A stretch of DNA of 10,147 nucleotides from an uncultured Clostridia bacterium (GTDB lineage: Bacteria; Bacillota; Clostridia; UBA1381), in assembly GCA_934487205.1 (NCBI GenBank), contig CAKSRS010000076.1:1-10147 (forward strand). The letters run 5' to 3'. This document shows positions 6,461-10,147 of this stretch, piece by piece. The translations under genes were made by a program, and so were the position numbers. The notes below the pieces were generated by a model. The model was not told where the DNA came from. It saw nothing but the letters and a program-made list of their open reading frames with translations, and did no database searches. Every line of letters begins with the position of its first letter. Positions within the stretch are counted from its first letter, which is position 1.

Positions 6461-6663
6461 TTACATTATTCTACAATTTTTACACAACACTTCTTCGATA
6501 CTGTCCAATAATGAAACAGATCCGTATTGGGCCTTTGCGTTGTTTTTTGCACTCCCATCGGCAAGCCTTTTCCATGCCCTATAGTGGCAGTCATCGGTAG
6601 TTACAAGCACACCGTCCAAGTCAAATATTACTGAACCGTAATTTTCTATTTCGTTTTTTCCAT
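6461..6663 (-). pseudogene. pgmB: Beta-phosphoglucomutase remnant (internal deletion plus frameshift)
   Basis: The frame ending at TAA (6461-6463) reads NYGSVIFDLDGVLVTTDD and then CHYRAWKRLAD. This is the N-terminus of beta-phosphoglucomutase, a HAD enzyme with the DxD nucleophile motif (DLDGV) and the HYRAWK substrate motif. It converts beta-glucose 1-phosphate to glucose 6-phosphate and is the usual partner of GH65 phosphorylases. After RLAD the match stops and a tail with GSAKNNAKAQYGSVSLLDS leads to the stop. The tail weakly resembles the end of a PgmB, which suggests loss of about 150 internal codons; that is inference. The only plausible start, ATG at 6661-6663, is in the GH65 frame and hits TAG after five codons. 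One extra base in the following A6 run would give MEKNEIENYGSVIFD. A normal PgmB is about 215-220 residues; this one is 67. It should be inactive. Confidence 0.8.
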
Positions 6664-8841
6664 ACCGAAGGTCTGTTTTCTTCCCTTTTTTAACATTACA
6701 TCTTTGCCCAAAACATTTGCGTCGATATTCTCCTCCGCCTTCAGCGTGAATTTATCATTTGCAAGCTCCATATAAATTCTTACTCCCTGATAGTAGAAAG
6801 ACAGTTTTACCGATTTCCACCACGGCAGCATTTTCGGATTTACCGAAAGTCCGTTTTTACCTATCTTAACGCCCGCAATTCCGCGCACAACCGCATACCA
6901 CGCCCCCGCCGAGCAGCCGGCATGAACGCCGTCCTCCGCACCGCCGTGCAAATCGGCAAGGTCAATATTTGCCGCCTCTTTAAGATATTTATATCCGCTG
7001 TACAGTCTGTCATTGTCAAACGAGCATATTGCATGCACGGGATAGGTCAGCGATGACGAAGATTCACACATATTTTCGTAATAGTCCCAGTTTTTCGCAT
7101 ACGCTTCTCTTGAAAATTCCAAATCAATATACGAAAACAATACCATTACGTCCGGCTGCTTAATTATCTGGCTCTTATGATACTGCCCGCCGGCGGATTT
7201 CATCTGAAATTCCGAGTGGTTACCGCCCTCGCATTCCAGTGTACGGCTTAAATCGAAATATCCGTCAAACTGCGGTATCATGCCGTTTTTATCCATAGGC
7301 AGATACAGCTTTTCCGAAACTTGCGTCCATTTTTCCGAAACATTGCGGTTAAACTCGCGGCACAGTTTTACCGTTTCATCCAGCACATATTTTACAAGAT
7401 AATTCGTATACGCGTCATTGTTGACATACGGGTGATGCTCGTCACAGCCGGTCACACCGCATATTTCATAGCGTCCGTTTTTAAATTCCGCGCGGCTCGC
7501 CCAGTAATCGGCTATTTCCGAAAGCGTTTCCAGTCCGTACTTTTGCATATACTCCCTGTCGCCCGCTGCATTGAAATAGTTGATAATATCCCACGCAACA
7601 TCAGCAACAACATGCACCTGCATAAACGGGTGGCGGACATGTTTCCACACCTTTTCCTCCCCCGTAACCGACGATATGAACGGAAATCTTGCGCCGCACC
7701 GTCCTTCCTCTTTTGCAATTTCTCTTGCAGCGTCAAGGCGGTCATAGCGGTACTTCAAAATATTGCGCACGTCCGCACTGCCTGAATAGATAAACACCGG
7801 CGCCTGATATACTTCGCAGTCCCACCACACGTAATCGTTATATCCCGCGCCCGTGAGATTTTTTGCGGCAAGGCTGTGCACGCAGTCATTACGCGCAATC
7901 GAAATCGCCGTATGATATGTACAAAAGCGCAGACTTTTATCCAGCTCATCATCACCGCTGATTTTAATATCGAGTTTTGCAAAATATTCCTTCCACACGG
8001 CTTTATGTTGCTGAAAATGTTCCTCAAACGAGGTGAGTCTATCGGTGCCGAAATAATCGGAACTAAAATCGGTATCGCGCGAGGTTGAAACATAAACAAG
8101 CTTTTCTGCGGTAAATTCGCCCGATTTTTCGAATTTCTGATACGCAAATTTGCTGTCATGTATGTTTTCGCCGCCGGACAGACTGTTTTTCACACCGATA
8201 TTGATTTTATGATGATACTTGCCCTTTGTCGAAAGAGAAATTTTAATTGTATTATCGTCAAAACTGCACTGCTCCTGCACGCACATTTTAAATCCGTCCG
8301 ACTTCGTGCGCAAATCCGCGCCCGACAACACCGTTATCGGCTTATCATGATTTATCGGCTTAATGTGCATGCGCTGACAGAAAATATGGTCGTTTGCAAA
8401 GCATGCAAACCGCTCGAATGTGAACTCGGTCACGTCGCCCTTTGCGCTTTCCCATGTAACCTTCCTCGTCAGAATATTGTTGTCCGTGTCAAGCGTTCTG
8501 TTCCATTTTAATATGCGCCCCTCCCACGGATAAAAGGTCTCGCCGTCGATTTCTGCGCGGAAAAACAATATGTCCGCAAAATTTATTACGCCCTCCTGAA
8601 ATTCCGCGTCCTTTGCCGCGTCCTCGTTGATGTAAAATTTGCGCATATATTCGCTGTCGATTTTCGCGTTCTGATTAAAAGGGATTTCATCGATAACGCC
8701 GCGCACAAATGCGCCCTGAACGCCCATACTTCCGTTTTCTTCAAAGCTTGCGCGCACGCCCATGTACCCGTTCGACTGCGCGAAAATCGTACCGTAGTAC
8801 GCCTCTTGTGCCATATTATAATTATATTCTGTTAATCTCAT
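6646..8841 (-). CDS. GH65 family glycoside phosphorylase
   Basis: GH65 phosphorylases cleave alpha-linked glucosides such as maltose, trehalose, kojibiose or nigerose with inorganic phosphate, releasing beta-glucose 1-phosphate by inversion in the cytoplasm. Numbered from a GTG at 8856 (736 residues), the family motifs are in order. They are NGYMGVRASFEE at 29-40, LTGAGYNDYVWWDCEVY at 334-350, GVTGCDEHHPYVNNDAYTN at 467-485 with the expected catalytic acid Glu473, KQPDVM at 566-571, and GVHAGCSAGAWY at 643-654 in the phosphate-site region. A small C-terminal beta-domain completes the usual length. GCDE replaces the commoner GPDE and LHGG precedes the phosphate loop. I cannot assign the disaccharide. 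The preferred start is the ATG at 8841, five codons inside that frame, with GGTG about 9-10 nt upstream, giving 731 residues. The gene follows the alpha-mannosidase by 30 bp in one operon. Its last codons overlap the start of the pgmB remnant. Confidence 0.9.
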   Translation of the reverse strand: MRLTEYNYNMAQEAYYGTIFAQSNGYMGVRASFEENGSMGVQGAFVRGVIDEIPFNQNAKIDSEYMRKFYINEDAAKDAEFQEGVINFADILFFRAEIDGETFYPWEGRILKWNRTLDTDNNILTRKVTWESAKGDVTEFTFERFACFANDHIFCQRMHIKPINHDKPITVLSGADLRTKSDGFKMCVQEQCSFDDNTIKISLSTKGKYHHKINIGVKNSLSGGENIHDSKFAYQKFEKSGEFTAEKLVYVSTSRDTDFSSDYFGTDRLTSFEEHFQQHKAVWKEYFAKLDIKISGDDELDKSLRFCTYHTAISIARNDCVHSLAAKNLTGAGYNDYVWWDCEVYQAPVFIYSGSADVRNILKYRYDRLDAAREIAKEEGRCGARFPFISSVTGEEKVWKHVRHPFMQVHVVADVAWDIINYFNAAGDREYMQKYGLETLSEIADYWASRAEFKNGRYEICGVTGCDEHHPYVNNDAYTNYLVKYVLDETVKLCREFNRNVSEKWTQVSEKLYLPMDKNGMIPQFDGYFDLSRTLECEGGNHSEFQMKSAGGQYHKSQIIKQPDVMVLFSYIDLEFSREAYAKNWDYYENMCESSSSLTYPVHAICSFDNDRLYSGYKYLKEAANIDLADLHGGAEDGVHAGCSAGAWYAVVRGIAGVKIGKNGLSVNPKMLPWWKSVKLSFYYQGVRIYMELANDKFTLKAEENIDANVLGKDVMLKKGRKQTFGMEKTK

Positions 8842-8871
8842 ATTTTTATTCACCACGTACTTTAATAATAT

Positions 8872-10147
8872 TTATCTTTTCACCTTAACCGTTACAATCT
8901 CAAAATTACCCAAATCGAGCGTAATCGTCCTGCCGTTTGCTGCGATTTCCTTAATTTCATTTTCGAGCATATCGCAGATATACGCTTTTTTAAAGTCAAA
9001 TCCGAACGTCAATTTTGTGCTCGTGCGCATATTTTTTGACTCATACATTCTTATTACAATATCCTCGCTGTCCTCTGCTTTTTTGACCGTTTCGATTACA
9101 ACATCATCGCTGTCACAGCCGACGAGCGAGAATTTATCCGGCATATCGCCGTTATGCTTTTCGATTTTTTCGGCAATCATCGGCTGATTTAATTCATACG
9201 CATACTTTATCGTATCCGCCGCATAAACTCCGCCCTTATGCGGATAGAGCGAATATGTGAAATTATGCACTTCCTTATCCGCTTTCGGGTTTGGATATGT
9301 CGCACACTTCAAAAGCGTCAGTTTAAGCGTACTGCCCTCGGCATTATAGCCGTATTTGCAGTCATTCAATAGGCTTACGCCGTAACCGTTATCCGAAATA
9401 TCCGCCCACTTATGTGCGCAAACCTCGAATTTTGCCGCGTCCCAGCTCGTGTTTTCATGCGTCGGGCGCGCAAGACTTCCGAACTGGATATCATATGTCG
9501 CCTCATGTGCATTAACATCAATCGGGAATGCCGCTTTAACAAGCAGGTGCTCCTGTTTCCAATCTGCCGCAGTTTCAAAATCAATGCGGTCAATGTCGTC
9601 ATAAAGCCATATATTCTGCTCAATTGTCGAATCAAGATACTTCCATACCTGCTTTATGCCTACTCTTGCGCCGTCCGATATTATTTCCTGTGCAAAAAGC
9701 TCGTCCACCGTCCACATTTTTTCCTTATAGTAATTTGTGATTTCCCACGCGTCATAACATTTCGGGAAGTCCTCAAACACCTGGATTTCATTGGCATAAT
9801 GCCCCTGTTTTACGATTTCGCGGTTATTCCGCTTATCAAAAATTGAGGTGATTTTTCCCTTTTCGAATGTTAATTTAAAGAACTTGTTTTCAATTGTATT
9901 TTCGCTCGCTTTAATGCTGTTCGTGATTTTGGGGCTTTCAATTACACGCCAGCCGAACGCGGGAATCTTTTCCGCATAAGCCGTCACACCGTCAACCTTT
10001 ACCGCACCGCTTACCTCAAATCCGTTCGGGTTATACACAATTATTCCGCCGTCTGATTTTATGCGGCTTCTGATATTTTCAAGCTTGCTTTTTTGAATTT
10101 CTTCCGCGTTTTTCAGTATTTTTGCATATGCCTTATCGCAGTCCTCG
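8872..10147 (-). CDS. GH38 alpha-mannosidase, C-terminal part (5' end beyond window)
   Basis: The frame is open to the right edge and gives 424 residues; the internal GTG at 10036-10038 is not the start. GH38 enzymes hydrolyse alpha-mannosides with retention and are typically about 850-1050 residues. This is the region after the catalytic TIM-like domain. Residues 1-36 form the end of the helical bundle, and IIVYNPNGFE begins the first beta-domain. KITSIFDKRNNREI at about 97-110 is the family GxlxSlyDk-type motif. FGSLARPTHENTSWDAAKFE at about 222-241, GVSLLNDCKYGYN at about 256-268 and FTYSLYPHKGG at about 296-306 are highly characteristic of bacterial GH38. The catalytic Asp residues lie outside the window, so activity cannot be judged. 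No signal peptide can be assessed. The gene precedes GH65 closely and both probably act on imported oligosaccharides. Confidence 0.9.
   Translation of the reverse strand, partial: EDCDKAYAKILKNAEEIQKSKLENIRSRIKSDGGIIVYNPNGFEVSGAVKVDGVTAYAEKIPAFGWRVIESPKITNSIKASENTIENKFFKLTFEKGKITSIFDKRNNREIVKQGHYANEIQVFEDFPKCYDAWEITNYYKEKMWTVDELFAQEIISDGARVGIKQVWKYLDSTIEQNIWLYDDIDRIDFETAADWKQEHLLVKAAFPIDVNAHEATYDIQFGSLARPTHENTSWDAAKFEVCAHKWADISDNGYGVSLLNDCKYGYNAEGSTLKLTLLKCATYPNPKADKEVHNFTYSLYPHKGGVYAADTIKYAYELNQPMIAEKIEKHNGDMPDKFSLVGCDSDDVVIETVKKAEDSEDIVIRMYESKNMRTSTKLTFGFDFKKAYICDMLENEIKEIAANGRTITLDLGNFEIVTVKVKR

Noticed and set aside
7321..8511. Plus-strand frames opposite GH65 (7321-7785, 8158-8511) and others
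   Set aside because: Antisense shadows of a well-conserved GH65 gene, without family motifs.
9412..9846. 144-codon plus-strand frame opposite the GH38 gene
   Set aside because: The minus-strand frame carries strong GH38 motifs throughout; this frame is a shadow.

Overview
The window suggests an endospore-forming, low-to-mid GC Gram-positive anaerobe (Firmicutes, most likely class Clostridia). The evidence is a recognisable spore-coat cotJC remnant, SpoIVCA-like recombinase architecture, strong GGAGG-type ribosome binding sites, and TATAAT promoters with an extended TGn -10. Every supported gene lies on the minus strand, so the window reads from high to low coordinates. The species cannot be named from the sequence.

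Right part (10147 to about 6400) is a carbohydrate operon. The C-terminal part of a GH38 alpha-mannosidase runs off the window edge. It is followed 30 bp later by a complete GH65 inverting glycoside phosphorylase, then by a remnant of beta-phosphoglucomutase (pgmB), and the operon closes at a hairpin terminator (6400-6430). The pgmB remnant lacks most of its interior and sits one base out of frame with its apparent start. The enzyme that normally consumes the phosphorylase product is therefore probably broken here.

Middle part (about 6340 to 4120) is a recombination module: a small DeoR/HTH_11-type regulator, a 39-residue ORF, and a large serine recombinase with its own near-consensus promoter. 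Immediately after the recombinase stop codon, in the same frame, lie the last roughly 62 codons of cotJC, the manganese-catalase-like spore coat protein. The first two thirds of that gene are absent from the window. Homology to CotJC begins inside a 20-bp pseudo-palindrome at 4104-4123. This is the layout of a skin-like intervening element or integrated mobile element that used cotJC as its attachment site. The other half of cotJC would lie to the right, beyond the window, unless it was deleted. If it is there, the carbohydrate operon would lie inside the element. A strong terminator (3874-3926) follows the cotJC fragment.

Left part (3851 to 1) holds a MalT/LAL-type LuxR regulator (814 residues) with a near-consensus promoter, followed by a secreted FG-GAP/VCBS-repeat protein that runs off the left edge. 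The 77-bp gap between them holds a long two-part hairpin. Its 3' arm contains the ribosome binding site of the FG-GAP gene, it is followed directly by a T-run, and its interior contains a candidate promoter. Read-through transcripts and locally initiated transcripts would therefore be translated differently.

I saw no rRNA, tRNA, CRISPR array or insertion-sequence transposase. There is no gene-free stretch longer than about 300 bases once the cotJC and pgmB remnants are counted.
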